Source: NZQO01 sp964639255 (GTDB lineage: Bacteria; Bacteroidota; Bacteroidia; Flavobacteriales; Flavobacteriaceae). From it: a DNA stretch of 64,000 nt. A program made the translations under genes and the position numbers. Numbering within the stretch: the stretch's first letter is position 1; every line of letters starts with the position of its first letter. The notes under the pieces are model-generated. The model saw nothing but the letters and a program-made list of their open reading frames with translations. It ran no database searches and was not told where the DNA came from. Shown here piece after piece: positions 8,664-17,467 of the stretch. Location of the stretch: NCBI GenBank assembly GCA_964639255.1, contig CAZXDP010000001.1, positions 91,608 to 155,607 on the forward strand, given 5' to 3'.

Positions 8664-9752
8664 TTAGTGCGCTTCCTCATTGGCCATACCGAAATACAGT
8701 GCTGATAGCATTGTAAAGATATAGGCTTGAAGTGCCGCAACCAGTAACTCTAAAATAGACAGGGCGAAGGCGAGTCCAAACGACAGCGAGCTTCCCAGCC
8801 AATTCTTAAAAATAAACATCAATGCAATAATGCTCATCAACACCACGTGACCGGCGGTCATGTTCGCGTATAGACGAATCATCAATGAAAACGGCTTGAT
8901 AAACACCCCTAACAATTCTATAGGCGCCAGCACGATGCGCATTACCTTAGGCACGCCGGGCATCCAAAAAATGTGCCCCCAATAATTCTTGTTGGCCGTA
9001 AGATTTGTGATAAGAAACACGATCAACGCCAAACCAAAGGTCACGGCAATGTTTCCGGTTACATTAACCCCCAGTGGGGTCATTCCCAACAAGTTCAGGA
9101 ACCAAATAAAGAAAAAAATGGTGAGCAAAAAGCTCATATATTTCTTGTACTTGTGCTCGCCTATATTTGGGATGGCAATTTCGTCGCGCACAAAAAGCAC
9201 CAGCGGCTCTAGAAAACGGCCCACTCCCGTAGGAATGCCCCTGTTTTTCTTGTACGACTTCGCCAAGGTGCGAAACAGCCAGAACATTAAGAGCGACACT
9301 AAAAGCATAGTCACTACGTTCTTGGTAATCGAGAAATCGAGCGGCTTATCGTTTGTAGGGTGTCCTTCTTCATCGAGTTGAAGCGTACCAGAAGCGTCGG
9401 TTTCGTAAATTCTAGAATGGTAAATGGTGTAGTAGTTTCCGTCTACCTCTGCCACAGCCTCACCGTGATGGAATTTGGAAGAGGAAAATATCTTTAGCCC
9501 ATCGTCGAACAAAATAACAGGCAGCGGAAAACCGTAATGCTTGCCCTCTTCCTCATCGGAAAAGAAGGTAAAATCGTACGAATCCTGAAGGTGATGCTCA
9601 ATGAAGCTCTGTATTTCCGAAGTTTTATCGTTTTCCTGCTGTTCGGTAAGCTCGTGTGGTTGAATGGTCTCACCTTCAGCCTGACCGTACGTGCCGGCGG
9701 TAGCGATTACAAAGGCAAAAATCAACAAACTTTTTATAAAGGGTCTTTGCAT
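8664..9752 (-). CDS. atpB: ATP synthase Fo a subunit with periplasmic N-terminal extension
   Basis: 362 residues, about 100 longer than the E. coli protein. The C-terminal 220 residues hold five to six helices, including the helix with the essential arginine (SLMIRLYANMTAGH), which forms the proton half-channels at the c-ring. The additional N-terminal part starts with a signal-peptide-like helix (ending TYGQ, about residue 24) and then about 115 soluble residues that should face the periplasm. Such an extension is common in Bacteroidota a subunits; its role is not established. A TAnnTTTG promoter lies 37 bases upstream. Confidence 0.97.
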   Translation of the reverse strand: MQRPFIKSLLIFAFVIATAGTYGQAEGETIQPHELTEQQENDKTSEIQSFIEHHLQDSYDFTFFSDEEEGKHYGFPLPVILFDDGLKIFSSSKFHHGEAVAEVDGNYYTIYHSRIYETDASGTLQLDEEGHPTNDKPLDFSITKNVVTMLLVSLLMFWLFRTLAKSYKKNRGIPTGVGRFLEPLVLFVRDEIAIPNIGEHKYKKYMSFLLTIFFFIWFLNLLGMTPLGVNVTGNIAVTFGLALIVFLITNLTANKNYWGHIFWMPGVPKVMRIVLAPIELLGVFIKPFSLMIRLYANMTAGHVVLMSIIALMFIFKNWLGSSLSFGLAFALSILELLVAALQAYIFTMLSALYFGMANEEAH

Positions 9753-9788
9753 AACAGACGAAAAATAACGGTGTCCTTAAAATCGGTG

Positions 9789-9796
9789 CAAAAATA
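9789..9796 (-). promoter_or_regulatory. Candidate internal promoter for atpBEFHAG
   Basis: TATTTTTG on the minus strand matches the Bacteroidota -7 element TAnnTTTG. A TTG lies 24 bases upstream (9821-9823), slightly farther than usual. It falls in the largest spacer of the operon (9753-9855) and would put a start site about 30 bases before atpB, letting the structural genes be made separately from the genes upstream. Confidence 0.5.
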
Positions 9797-9855
9797 CAGT
9801 TATAATCTTTATTGAAAAAACAATTTTTGGTCTTTTTTTATTCTGAAAAATTTTT

Positions 9856-10242
9856 TCAATATACCTGATTATTAAGCTGTTTGGAAAGATAGGCTACTTC
9901 CAAAATCAAACAGAGTGCGTAGGGAATAAAAAAGGTGGTAAACTCTGCCGTATGCATTACACCATCCTCTTGATACTTAGGATAGAACACCAAGAAAAAA
10001 ACAACGAACTTAAGGGCGCTTCCGCCAATGAAAATAAAGCCAGAGTGCGGTGATTTTTTCCGCAGCGAAAATGTTACAAGCAGTAATATAAGAGACGCTA
10101 GTATAAAGTTCAGAAGGTAGGACCCCACCAGCATATGGGCCCAGAGCGGTTGGTGGGCGAACCAGCGCACCCCAAGGTGCACTACGAAGGATCCTCCCAA
10201 TAACAAAAGCAGGAACCCAAGAAATGAAAGCATGCTGCGCAT
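9856..10242 (-). CDS. Small four-helix membrane protein of the atp operon (DUF6168-like)
   Basis: 128 residues with four hydrophobic helices (about 4-24, 35-58, 69-88, 98-120) and short loops. It sits between the AtpZ-like gene and atpB, the place where other bacteria have the AtpI assembly protein. Flavobacteriia carry a family named DUF6168 here, and this fits in size and topology. A role in Fo or c-ring assembly is inferred from position only. Confidence 0.7.
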   Translation of the reverse strand: MRSMLSFLGFLLLLLGGSFVVHLGVRWFAHQPLWAHMLVGSYLLNFILASLILLLVTFSLRKKSPHSGFIFIGGSALKFVVFFLVFYPKYQEDGVMHTAEFTTFFIPYALCLILEVAYLSKQLNNQVY

Positions 10243-10247
10243 ACGGC

Positions 10248-10466
10248 CTACTTATTTAAGCGATTGAGCTGTTTTAAAACGAGAAAAAGTGAGGCCCCTA
10301 CACCTAACAGCGTGCTTACAATGACGTATAATTTATTGCCGTTGTTATAGGTAGCATCTAACCATTGGCCCGCACGAACGAAAACATAAATAATCACTCC
10401 CATTTCGATCGCGATGGCCGAGAGCACGGCCCAACGTCTAAGTCCGTTATTGGAGTCGCCAGCCAC
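10248..10466 (-). CDS. AtpZ/AtpI-type Fo accessory protein
   Basis: 72 residues with two membrane helices (about 10-32 and 45-65) separated by the loop GQWLDATYNNGNK, the hallmark of the small AtpZ/AtpI family. The loop usually holds a G-x-x-L-D pattern, as seen here. These proteins help assemble the c-ring or form a magnesium/calcium-related partner at the start of atp operons. It is 4 bases downstream of the bactofilin gene and 5 bases before the DUF6168-like gene. Confidence 0.8.
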   Translation of the reverse strand: MAGDSNNGLRRWAVLSAIAIEMGVIIYVFVRAGQWLDATYNNGNKLYVIVSTLLGVGASLFLVLKQLNRLNK

Positions 10467-10470
10467 GAAA

Positions 10471-10944
10471 TTATTTTAGAGGTTCGGGCTCTTTTTTGGC
10501 ACGTTGTTGCCTATCGAAAGGGTGTCCACCCTTGGAAGGTTCCTTTTCGATTGCCTTTTGGCTACCACCGTTGGAGTTATTTTTGCTAGACCCATGCATG
10601 GTGCACGATGCGTCGAAGGTAGCTCCTGGCTCTACCGCTAACTTCCCAACGATTACCTCGCCTTCAATGTGTGCGGTGGCGCGTAAGGTTAAGGTACCAG
10701 ATACGTCAAGATTGCCGGTAAAGGAGCCTTCAATATCGGCATTCTCGCACGTAAGGGTTCCATTGATGACGCCCGACTTTCCCAAGACTACTTTCGATGG
10801 GGTTTTGATAGTGCCTTCTACGTGCCCATCTATCCTAAAAAAACCTGAAGATTCGATATCTCCCTTTAGGGTGGTGCCCTCGTTTATGCGATTTTGCCCT
10901 GTCCCGGGCTCGTTGGCTAGCTTTTCCTTTTTTTCGGTGAACAT
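10471..10944 (-). CDS. Bactofilin (polymer-forming cytoskeletal protein)
   Basis: 157 residues. The middle (about 22-120) is a run of glycine/hydrophobic repeats (GTTLKGDIESSGFFRIDGHV, then EGTI, GTLTCENADIEGSF, GTLTLRATAHIEGEV) that folds into the right-handed beta helix of bactofilins. Both tails are short, charged and disordered, as in the family. Bactofilins polymerise without nucleotide and act as scaffolds for cell shape, stalk or polar complexes. It starts 5 bases after the sprE stop, so the two are cotranscribed. That pairing suggests a positioning role for envelope machinery, but this is inference. Confidence 0.93.
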   Translation of the reverse strand: MFTEKKEKLANEPGTGQNRINEGTTLKGDIESSGFFRIDGHVEGTIKTPSKVVLGKSGVINGTLTCENADIEGSFTGNLDVSGTLTLRATAHIEGEVIVGKLAVEPGATFDASCTMHGSSKNNSNGGSQKAIEKEPSKGGHPFDRQQRAKKEPEPLK

Positions 10945-10949
10945 GTCGT

Positions 10950-13511
10950 TTATTTTTGGGGATTACTGTTCGCTGGGTCGATGCCACCTTGATTTTGGTA
11001 GGCATCCAGATTTTTATGAATCTGTATTATTTTATAATTAGGTGTTGCTATTTCGAAATGGGGACGTTTAATTTTGAATTCCTTATTTTCCTTCAGAGCT
11101 TCTCCAAACTGCCTTGCTCCCGTCTTAGTATTGAACCCGTGCACAATGGCGAAGCGGGTTTGGGGAGTATAATAATCGAGCGAGATGTCCATATCGCGAT
11201 AGCCATATGCCTTTACGGCCTCTGTGAGCTTTTCGATAAGTTTGTTGGCTTCTTCGGCTTCCGCTACGTCAAAAGGATACACCAACTTGAACTTCTTGGC
11301 TTCCTCTTCGGGCTCGAACGCACTAAACTCCAAGCCAGGCAACACGGTTTTGTATATTTCCTCGGCCTGTTTCCCTTCTTCAAAATTTGGATAATTCAAC
11401 GCGATGAAGTTAAGCGCTTTTTTATAGGGTTCAAATCCGTGCTGGCGAGCTATGGCAGTGGCCTTAAGCAGCTCGAACTTCGGCACGATCTCGGTGCCGT
11501 TGTACTGGTTAATGTACATGTCGCTTTGATCGATTACATATTGGTATTTGGAGGCCTCAAAATCTTTGTATAGCTGCTTGTACTTAAACTCCGGACTCGA
11601 TTCATCTTCGCCAAGCAGCGTATTCGGGTTGAGCAAGATTTGCGCGTAGCGCGTGTTGGGATGGTTGGTGATAATATCATTTTTATATTGCTCCGCCAGG
11701 GGTTCATTCCCTAATTCCAAATACACCTTGTGCAAGTTATATTTAGCGGGCAGCACCAAACGTTCTTCCGGATTGTAAGCGAGAAGGGTTTCCAACCTAT
11801 CGGCCGAAAGGCCATATTCCCTAAACTGTTCCTTGTAAATTAAACCCAATTGGTAATAGGCAAAGTTGCGGTCTTTGGCCAAGCTATCCAATACGACCCT
11901 ATCGGTAGGGATGGTAGCCAAATAGGTTTGCGGATCAAATTTTTCGTTTTCTGAAATAGGCACCCCAGCTTCTGCGACGATATCGTCTTCCAAAGAGCTG
12001 TTTTGAATGCTCGAAAGGCGCCAATTATCCTGCAAGCGGCGATCGCCCCAAATTTTTTCAAATTCCTGCTTGCCATAGGCCACAGTTGTAGGATTGTAGA
12101 AGTAAAAGGTACCTTCGGAAGCGCCAGGAATGATCTTGTTCGTTTTCTTGTAGAATTCATTGTTAGCAAAGGCTTCCTGTTGCTTTGCATTCTCGATGGA
12201 ATCTGCGATGGCCTTCGCCTTTAACCGTTCGGTATAATCGGTAAAATAGGTCAATCGCTCAGATTCGCTCATGTTGGCAATGCGAATTATACTGTCGTTT
12301 GTGGTAGCGATATCCTCGTACTTAATAACGTCGTCCAATTTTTCCCGCTTTTTGGTAATGCGGCGCCACTCGCGAGAGTTGGCTTCCAATTGGCTAAGTG
12401 TACTGTCGTAATAAGCTCCGGCATTTTTGTATAGGGCGCGGTCGAAGCTAATCTCGGCCAACGTGCGGTAGTTCACCGCCTGCATAAACCGATCGTTCTT
12501 AAAATTCTTGATAGACTTATTGTAAAAACGAATTGCAGTATCGATACTATCTACGTTGCGGTAGTACTCCCCAATCTGGTTATAGATTTTATCGAGATAG
12601 GGTCGGTTTTCCCGGTCGGCTTCCAATTCATAAAGCAGTTCCAGGAAAGCGGTTCGATCTTCATTGTCATAATCGAAATTGCGCGCTTTTTCAATATAGG
12701 CATTGATCATGTAGATACGGGGCGACTTTCGGTTTAGCTCAATAACCTCATCGAACGCCATGTTAGCACTGTCGCGCATCTCCAAACGATCGTACACTTG
12801 CCCCTTGATATAGGCATAACGGCCCTTAAGCTCATTATCATCTACGTAGGCCGAGGCCATTTTAATGTATGGCAAAGCTTCGGCTATCGAATCTAGATTG
12901 ATATATGCTTGTGCCATTATAGCGGTGGCATCGGCCAGTTCTTCCTCATCTAACGCTACCTCATCTAGCATTTCCTGAAGGTTTTCCAAGGCCAATTCCT
13001 CGTTTCTCATACGAATATTGGTTTTGGCCTTCCAAACCTTTGCACGATTAATATTATTGCTAGTGGGGTACCGGTTCAAAATAAAATTGAAGGCGTCTTG
13101 CGCCGCTACGAAACGTTGGTCGTAGTACCGCGCTTTGCCCAGCAGCATATAGGCTTCATCAATTTGTGGATTGTGCTCTTTCCCGTCTACGTAAATGGAA
13201 TGTTTCTGAATGGCCTTGGCACCCTTTTCCTCCGCCCGGTTAAAGTTGGGATTGAGTTCCTGTCCCGGTGCCCCTTGCTTCTCCTTCAAGTCTACGCGCT
13301 CTACAGGTAAAATTTCCCAGAAATTATCTTGGTACCCAAGCGCCAGTTCTTCCTTGCCCTGGTCGAAGGCCACATTGCCATTAAACAAGGTATTGTACTC
13401 TGCGGTAACTGCGTGGTAGTTTCGGGAGAGGAAAGTGCTCTTTTTACGTGAACAAGCCGCGAACACCAAGACGGCCAATAAGAACAAGGTGATTTTATGT
13501 ATGCCTTTCAA
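10950..13511 (-). CDS. sprE: SprE/PorW-type TPR lipoprotein of the type IX secretion system
   Basis: 853 residues. A lipoprotein signal ends in F-A-A-C (Cys20), giving an outer-membrane lipoprotein. The body is full of tetratricopeptide-like helical pairs from about residue 90 to 800 (AYMLLGKARYYDQRF, ALENLQEMLDE, AEALPYIKMASAY, IYNQIGEYYRN and others). Length, lipobox and the opening SRKKSTFLSRNYH...YNTLFNGN match SprE of Flavobacterium (PorW in Porphyromonas), needed for type IX secretion and gliding. In flavobacteria this gene also lies next to bactofilin and the atp operon. No strong promoter match is visible upstream. Confidence 0.9.
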   Translation of the reverse strand: MKGIHKITLFLLAVLVFAACSRKKSTFLSRNYHAVTAEYNTLFNGNVAFDQGKEELALGYQDNFWEILPVERVDLKEKQGAPGQELNPNFNRAEEKGAKAIQKHSIYVDGKEHNPQIDEAYMLLGKARYYDQRFVAAQDAFNFILNRYPTSNNINRAKVWKAKTNIRMRNEELALENLQEMLDEVALDEEELADATAIMAQAYINLDSIAEALPYIKMASAYVDDNELKGRYAYIKGQVYDRLEMRDSANMAFDEVIELNRKSPRIYMINAYIEKARNFDYDNEDRTAFLELLYELEADRENRPYLDKIYNQIGEYYRNVDSIDTAIRFYNKSIKNFKNDRFMQAVNYRTLAEISFDRALYKNAGAYYDSTLSQLEANSREWRRITKKREKLDDVIKYEDIATTNDSIIRIANMSESERLTYFTDYTERLKAKAIADSIENAKQQEAFANNEFYKKTNKIIPGASEGTFYFYNPTTVAYGKQEFEKIWGDRRLQDNWRLSSIQNSSLEDDIVAEAGVPISENEKFDPQTYLATIPTDRVVLDSLAKDRNFAYYQLGLIYKEQFREYGLSADRLETLLAYNPEERLVLPAKYNLHKVYLELGNEPLAEQYKNDIITNHPNTRYAQILLNPNTLLGEDESSPEFKYKQLYKDFEASKYQYVIDQSDMYINQYNGTEIVPKFELLKATAIARQHGFEPYKKALNFIALNYPNFEEGKQAEEIYKTVLPGLEFSAFEPEEEAKKFKLVYPFDVAEAEEANKLIEKLTEAVKAYGYRDMDISLDYYTPQTRFAIVHGFNTKTGARQFGEALKENKEFKIKRPHFEIATPNYKIIQIHKNLDAYQNQGGIDPANSNPQK

Positions 13512-13541
13512 AATTCTGTCAATTTATATGATAATGTAACT

Positions 13542-13558
13542 TAAAACCTTTGGTTTTA
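13542..13558. other. Small hairpin upstream of sprE
   Basis: TAAAACC and GGTTTTA (7-base arms, 3-base loop) form a perfect small inverted repeat 30 bases before the sprE start. There is no T tract in the right place for a terminator on either strand. It could shape the 5' leader of the sprE transcript. The rest of the 13512-13707 spacer shows only the promoter of the reductase gene. Confidence 0.35.
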
Positions 13559-13682
13559 GTATATAGCATGCCCGTAAGGTCGGTAAAAATACAGTTCTTT
13601 TTTTACTTCGGAAGTGATATGCCTTAAAATTTGAATTGGGTAACAAAGCAATAAGACCCATACATACTATAGGACGAATTTG

Positions 13683-13690
13683 TATTTTTG
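13683..13690 (+). promoter_or_regulatory. Promoter -7 element for the PaaE-like reductase
   Basis: TATTTTTG matches TAnnTTTG. The start site would fall near 13696, leaving a leader of about 12 bases before the ATG at 13708. This argues against the longer frame that opens at 13636. No clear -33 TTG stands at the usual distance. Confidence 0.5.
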
Positions 13691-13707
13691 CTGAAAAATT
13701 GCCCTTT

Positions 13708-14757
13708 ATGAGCCACTTTTATCCGTTAACGATTTCCGCAGTAGAGCGCCAAACACCAAAATCGGTAGCCATTACCTTCAGTGTGCCAGAACAGCTCTCA
13801 GAGACCTTCTCGTTCAAAGCGGGACAATATATCACTATAAAGCATATGCACGATGGTGCCGAGCTTAGAAGGGCATATTCCATTTGCTCTGCTCCTAGCA
13901 GCACATCTTTCACAATTGGCGTGAAACAGGTAGACAAAGGTCTTTTTTCGGTCTATGCCAATACCAAATTACGTCCTGGCGACACGCTGGAAGTAATGCC
14001 CCCAGAAGGAAAGTTCACCCTTATCCCCCAAGCCAATACTTCCCGTAATTTGCTGGCCTTCGCCGCCGGCAGTGGTATCACGCCCGTCCTTAGCATCGTG
14101 AGGACCGCGCTTGACAAAGAACCCAAGAGCCGTGTTACCTTGGTATATGGAAACCAATCCTTGGTTGAGACTATGTTCCATAAGGAACTTTTGGAATTGC
14201 AAAAAAACTATCCCGACCGGTTTTTCCTCCACTTCTTTTACAGCAGAAAACTTGAAGGTGATGCCACTTTTGGACGAATAGAGCGGGGCACAGTGAACCA
14301 CCTTCTGAAGAATAAATTTAAGGATCAGCAATTTGATCTAGCCTACCTATGCGGCCCCGAACCTATGATAGATGAGGTCTCCTCTGTACTGAAGGAGCAC
14401 GGCTACAACGAAAAGCAAATTTTGTTCGAACTGTTTTCCACTTCAGAAAAAGGCTTGCTTACCAAGGCGCACGATGGCAATACTGCGATTACCATTACGC
14501 TAGACGATGATACCGAGACATTCGAAATGCCCCAGCACAAGTCCATTCTAGACGCAGCAATAGATAAGGGCATGGACCCGCCCTATTCGTGCCAAGGCGG
14601 AATTTGCAGTACGTGCATTGCACGATTGAAAGAAGGGAGCGCCAAAATGCGCAAAAATCAGATTTTGACCGACGAGGAGTTGGCCGAGGGCTTGATCCTA
14701 ACGTGCCAAGCGCACCCTACATCGGCCACCGTGGTTATCGACTACGACGATGTATAG
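13708..14757 (+). CDS. PaaE-like ferredoxin--NAD(P)H oxidoreductase (FAD, 2Fe-2S)
   Basis: 349 residues from the ATG at 13708; a longer frame from 13636 exists but its first 24 residues precede the promoter. Domain order is FAD-binding barrel (1-105, flavin motif RRAYSICS), NAD(P)-binding (110-240, GSGITPVLSI and CGPEPMID) and a plant-type 2Fe-2S ferredoxin domain (260-349). The cluster ligands are the Cys in PYSCQGGICSTC plus one in LTCQAHP. This architecture hands electrons from NAD(P)H to an oxygenase, as in PaaE. No paa genes are near; the AlkB monooxygenase at 56965 is a possible partner, which is inference only. Confidence 0.9.
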   Translation: MSHFYPLTISAVERQTPKSVAITFSVPEQLSETFSFKAGQYITIKHMHDGAELRRAYSICSAPSSTSFTIGVKQVDKGLFSVYANTKLRPGDTLEVMPPEGKFTLIPQANTSRNLLAFAAGSGITPVLSIVRTALDKEPKSRVTLVYGNQSLVETMFHKELLELQKNYPDRFFLHFFYSRKLEGDATFGRIERGTVNHLLKNKFKDQQFDLAYLCGPEPMIDEVSSVLKEHGYNEKQILFELFSTSEKGLLTKAHDGNTAITITLDDDTETFEMPQHKSILDAAIDKGMDPPYSCQGGICSTCIARLKEGSAKMRKNQILTDEELAEGLILTCQAHPTSATVVIDYDDV

Positions 14758-14762
14758 CTCTT

Positions 14763-15803
14763 CTAACTCTCCAGAATGGATTGTACTTTTTCCACTACTT
14801 GCGTGGGGGTAATACTGGCAATGGCATTTTCATAACCTTCGGGATAGTTGTTTCCGTAAATGGAAGTAGGTACTAACGGAAATTTCTCCCTATTGGCCAA
14901 CAATTGATGCGAAGGAGGCTGTGCGAAGGGTACGAACCCCGCATAGGGGTGGGTGACCCCCCAAAGGGTAATGACCGGCGCGCCCATCATCGCGGCCAAA
15001 TGGCCGTTGCCACTATCCATAGCTAACATTACATCTAAATTGGAGAGCAATGCCAACTCGTCGCGGAACGTGAACTTCCCCGCCACCGAAACTACATTTT
15101 CAAACCTGTCTGCCCAAGCCTTCAGTTTTTTCTCTTCGGAAGCGCCACCGCCAAAAAGAACGATTTGGTAGTTGCCTAACTGGTTCAACGAAGAAAGCAC
15201 TTGTTCTATATAGGGAGCAGGGTATACCTTGCTTTCAAAGGCAGCATAGGGCGCCACACCGATGATTTTTCTGGTAGGGTTGCCCAAGACGGCCTGTAAC
15301 GAGCTATTCCAACTTTTTTTCTTCGGAAAAACATGCATCGCCAAATCGATAGGGTAGCCCAATCGTTCAAAAACATCCGCATATCGTTGGTGGGTGCTAG
15401 GTAACGACTTAAAAACTTTGTTGTTTGGTCGGGTGAGGGCCCTTTTGGCGCTCCTCCCTTTTTTCAGGGTGGCGTTTGGAATTCCTTGAAGCTTAAGCAG
15501 GGAAGAAAGTATGCGAGACCGAATTACGTTGTGCAGATCTGCCACGGCATCAATTCGTACTTTTTTAAGCTGTTTGGCAAGCGCCAACAATCCGAACAAA
15601 CCTCTATGCGCATCGTTTACCTGCGCTACAAAAAATTGTACATTGGGGATGTCTTCAAAAAACGGACGGAACTTTTCACGAGATAGTACCGTAAGCTTCA
15701 AATGTGGATAAGTGCTGGTGACCACGCGCAGCACTGGAACGGTCATAGCCACGTCTCCCATAGCCGAAAGGCGAATCACTAGAATATGGTCGGGTTTTTT
15801 CAT
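14763..15803 (-). CDS. Glycosyltransferase family 9 (heptosyltransferase-like)
   Basis: 346 residues with the two-domain GT-B layout of family 9. It opens ILVIRLSAMGDVAMTVPVLR, the usual start of heptosyltransferases, and later has ADLHNVIRSR and the C-terminal nucleotide-sugar site MLAMDSGNGHLAAMMGAPVITLWG. Such enzymes add a heptose or related sugar to the lipopolysaccharide inner core at the cytoplasmic face of the membrane. The stop is 5 bases from that of the convergent reductase gene. It is 43 bases downstream of the DUF4254 gene; the two are frequent neighbours in Bacteroidota, suggesting a shared lipid A-core job. Confidence 0.9.
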   Translation of the reverse strand: MKKPDHILVIRLSAMGDVAMTVPVLRVVTSTYPHLKLTVLSREKFRPFFEDIPNVQFFVAQVNDAHRGLFGLLALAKQLKKVRIDAVADLHNVIRSRILSSLLKLQGIPNATLKKGRSAKRALTRPNNKVFKSLPSTHQRYADVFERLGYPIDLAMHVFPKKKSWNSSLQAVLGNPTRKIIGVAPYAAFESKVYPAPYIEQVLSSLNQLGNYQIVLFGGGASEEKKLKAWADRFENVVSVAGKFTFRDELALLSNLDVMLAMDSGNGHLAAMMGAPVITLWGVTHPYAGFVPFAQPPSHQLLANREKFPLVPTSIYGNNYPEGYENAIASITPTQVVEKVQSILES

Positions 15804-15846
15804 AGCCTTATTGGGGAGTGACTCACCACCGGGTAGGTGCTCGACC

Positions 15847-16455
15847 TTACTTTTGGTTACGCAGCACGGGATTTAACTGGTCGTCGTTATACATTTTCAT
15901 TTGCCTGTACACTTTCATGTACTTGAGACCGTGGGCAATATCATCTAACAATTGATTGATCGCGGTACTTAAATCGACACGCTGCTCTAAAAGAATATTC
16001 AACTTGGCCTTGCACGCCATTTGATGCTCTTGGGTAGCATCGGTTCGATTTGCCTCCTCGTTCATATGGTAGATTTTAAGAGCCAAGATGGAAAGGCGAT
16101 CGATACCCCACGCTGGACTTTCGGTATTGATCGTGGCATCGTTCTTTACCTCGACATCCTTATATTTTTCGAGAAAATAACTGTCGATGTATTCAACCGT
16201 ATCGGTACGATCTTGATTGGAGGCGTCGATTTTCCGTTTCAGCGTTAAGGCTTCCTTAGGATCGATTTCGGGATCGCGAATAATATCCTCATAGTGCCAC
16301 TGCACCGTATCAATCCAGCATTTTCGATAGAGCAAATGTTCTAGGAGTTGGGTTTCCTTATCGTACGGATTGTGAAAGGGCTGGTCCACGCTGTCCTTTT
16401 CGTGGTATTTCTCAATCACTTCCTGAAATATTCGGTTGGCCTTATCTGTAAACAT
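15847..16455 (-). CDS. DUF4254 family protein
   Basis: 202 residues, almost wholly alpha-helical and charged, with no signal peptide or membrane segment. The sequence matches what I know of DUF4254 (E-x-Q-L-L-E-H-L-L-Y-x-K-C-W-I-D-T-x-Q-W-H near 47-67, and W-G-I-D-R-L-S-I-L-A-L-K-I). No enzymatic residues stand out and no function is established. It lies between the methyltransferase and the GT9 gene, and the association with GT9 suggests a link to lipopolysaccharide core assembly. Confidence 0.8.
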   Translation of the reverse strand: MFTDKANRIFQEVIEKYHEKDSVDQPFHNPYDKETQLLEHLLYRKCWIDTVQWHYEDIIRDPEIDPKEALTLKRKIDASNQDRTDTVEYIDSYFLEKYKDVEVKNDATINTESPAWGIDRLSILALKIYHMNEEANRTDATQEHQMACKAKLNILLEQRVDLSTAINQLLDDIAHGLKYMKVYRQMKMYNDDQLNPVLRNQK

Positions 16456-16465
16456 AACGGTAATT

Positions 16466-17467
16466 TTAAATGTCTTTTTTAAGTATATGCAAAAATTCGA
16501 CAGTTTCTGAAGCCCTATGGTTTCGGTTTTCGGTCTTGTCGGCTTTAAATCGCTGGTATTTTTTCGTTTTCAACCGGTAGGAACCGTATTGCGACATAAT
16601 AGCTTCTACTTGTTCTTGGCTCATAAGTCCCTCATTGTTGTAGCTCAAGAGAATATATCGAAATTTGGCTTCTTTTATGAGCGCTGCGAACGATGGCAGT
16701 ACTTCAGTTTTCTTGCAATAATCGCTTTTATAATACTCCCGAAGCCCGGTTTTTCCCTTCGGTACAAAGGTATCATATTTTGCGATAGTGGTAAGCAAGT
16801 GGTAATTTGCACCATATTGTCGGGCGTTGTAAGGCGGATCTAAATAGAGGATATCGCCCTCTATTTCACCTATCAAATGGTTGCTGTCCTGCTGAAATAC
16901 CCTATGCCCTTGGGCGGTGGTGGTAAACATTGCGGGAGCCAATACCATAGTTCTAGCGGCAGACTTCTTAATATGTTTTAGATATGCCCCATACACCGAG
17001 GCTGTATTTGCTACCTTATCGGCACTCTCCAAAAGGGAGGCCAGTAGGAAAAAATAGGTGTCCTCATCGATGCTCCCCTGTGTTTTCCATTGCTCGATTT
17101 TTGTTCTAATGGCATCGATTTTCTTTCCATTATGGGCGGTAAAATAGTTGCGGCCAGCGCTTCCCTCCTGCGAATATTCTTCGAATATGAATCCCGGAAT
17201 GCCTGGGAGCTGGTTCAGTTCCCGTAGGCTGTCATCGATGTTGAGAGGTTTGTGATTGCCTATATAGTTGCGGTTAAGCACATAGCTGTAATATTCCACA
17301 TCGTTGGCGATTACCTGTTTCACAAAAGGTTTGAAGGTTCTGCCTACAATGCCCGTCCCTGCAAAGAGATCGCAGAAAACGAATTGCGACAAATTTTCCC
17401 CACAGGTGTTGCGCACAGTATCGAAAATAAACGAAGATAATTTGTGCTTGGAGCCTATGTAGTTCAT
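16466..17467 (-). CDS. Adenine-specific DNA methyltransferase (D12/Dam-like class)
   Basis: 333 residues from the ATG at 17467; an earlier GTG/ATG at 17479 would add four residues. The start MNYIGSKHKL and the cofactor loop DLFAGTGIVGR (about 40-50) bind S-adenosylmethionine, and the catalytic motif DPPYNARQYGANYH (about 210) is the N6-adenine DPPY. The order FxGxG before DPPY is the alpha class, as in Dam and many type II enzymes. Its ATG overlaps the stop of the upstream gene by four bases (ATGA), the usual coupling in restriction-modification pairs. The target sequence cannot be predicted here. Confidence 0.92.
   Translation of the reverse strand: MNYIGSKHKLSSFIFDTVRNTCGENLSQFVFCDLFAGTGIVGRTFKPFVKQVIANDVEYYSYVLNRNYIGNHKPLNIDDSLRELNQLPGIPGFIFEEYSQEGSAGRNYFTAHNGKKIDAIRTKIEQWKTQGSIDEDTYFFLLASLLESADKVANTASVYGAYLKHIKKSAARTMVLAPAMFTTTAQGHRVFQQDSNHLIGEIEGDILYLDPPYNARQYGANYHLLTTIAKYDTFVPKGKTGLREYYKSDYCKKTEVLPSFAALIKEAKFRYILLSYNNEGLMSQEQVEAIMSQYGSYRLKTKKYQRFKADKTENRNHRASETVEFLHILKKDI

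Noticed and set aside
9841..9860. Hairpin TGAAAAA/TTTTTCA as a terminator before atpB
   Set aside because: It is only A-T pairs and overlaps the stop of the DUF6168-like gene, so it is too weak to call.
13636..13707. Longer N-terminus of the PaaE-like reductase
   Set aside because: The extra 24 residues would start upstream of the likely promoter (13683-13690) and resemble nothing in the family.
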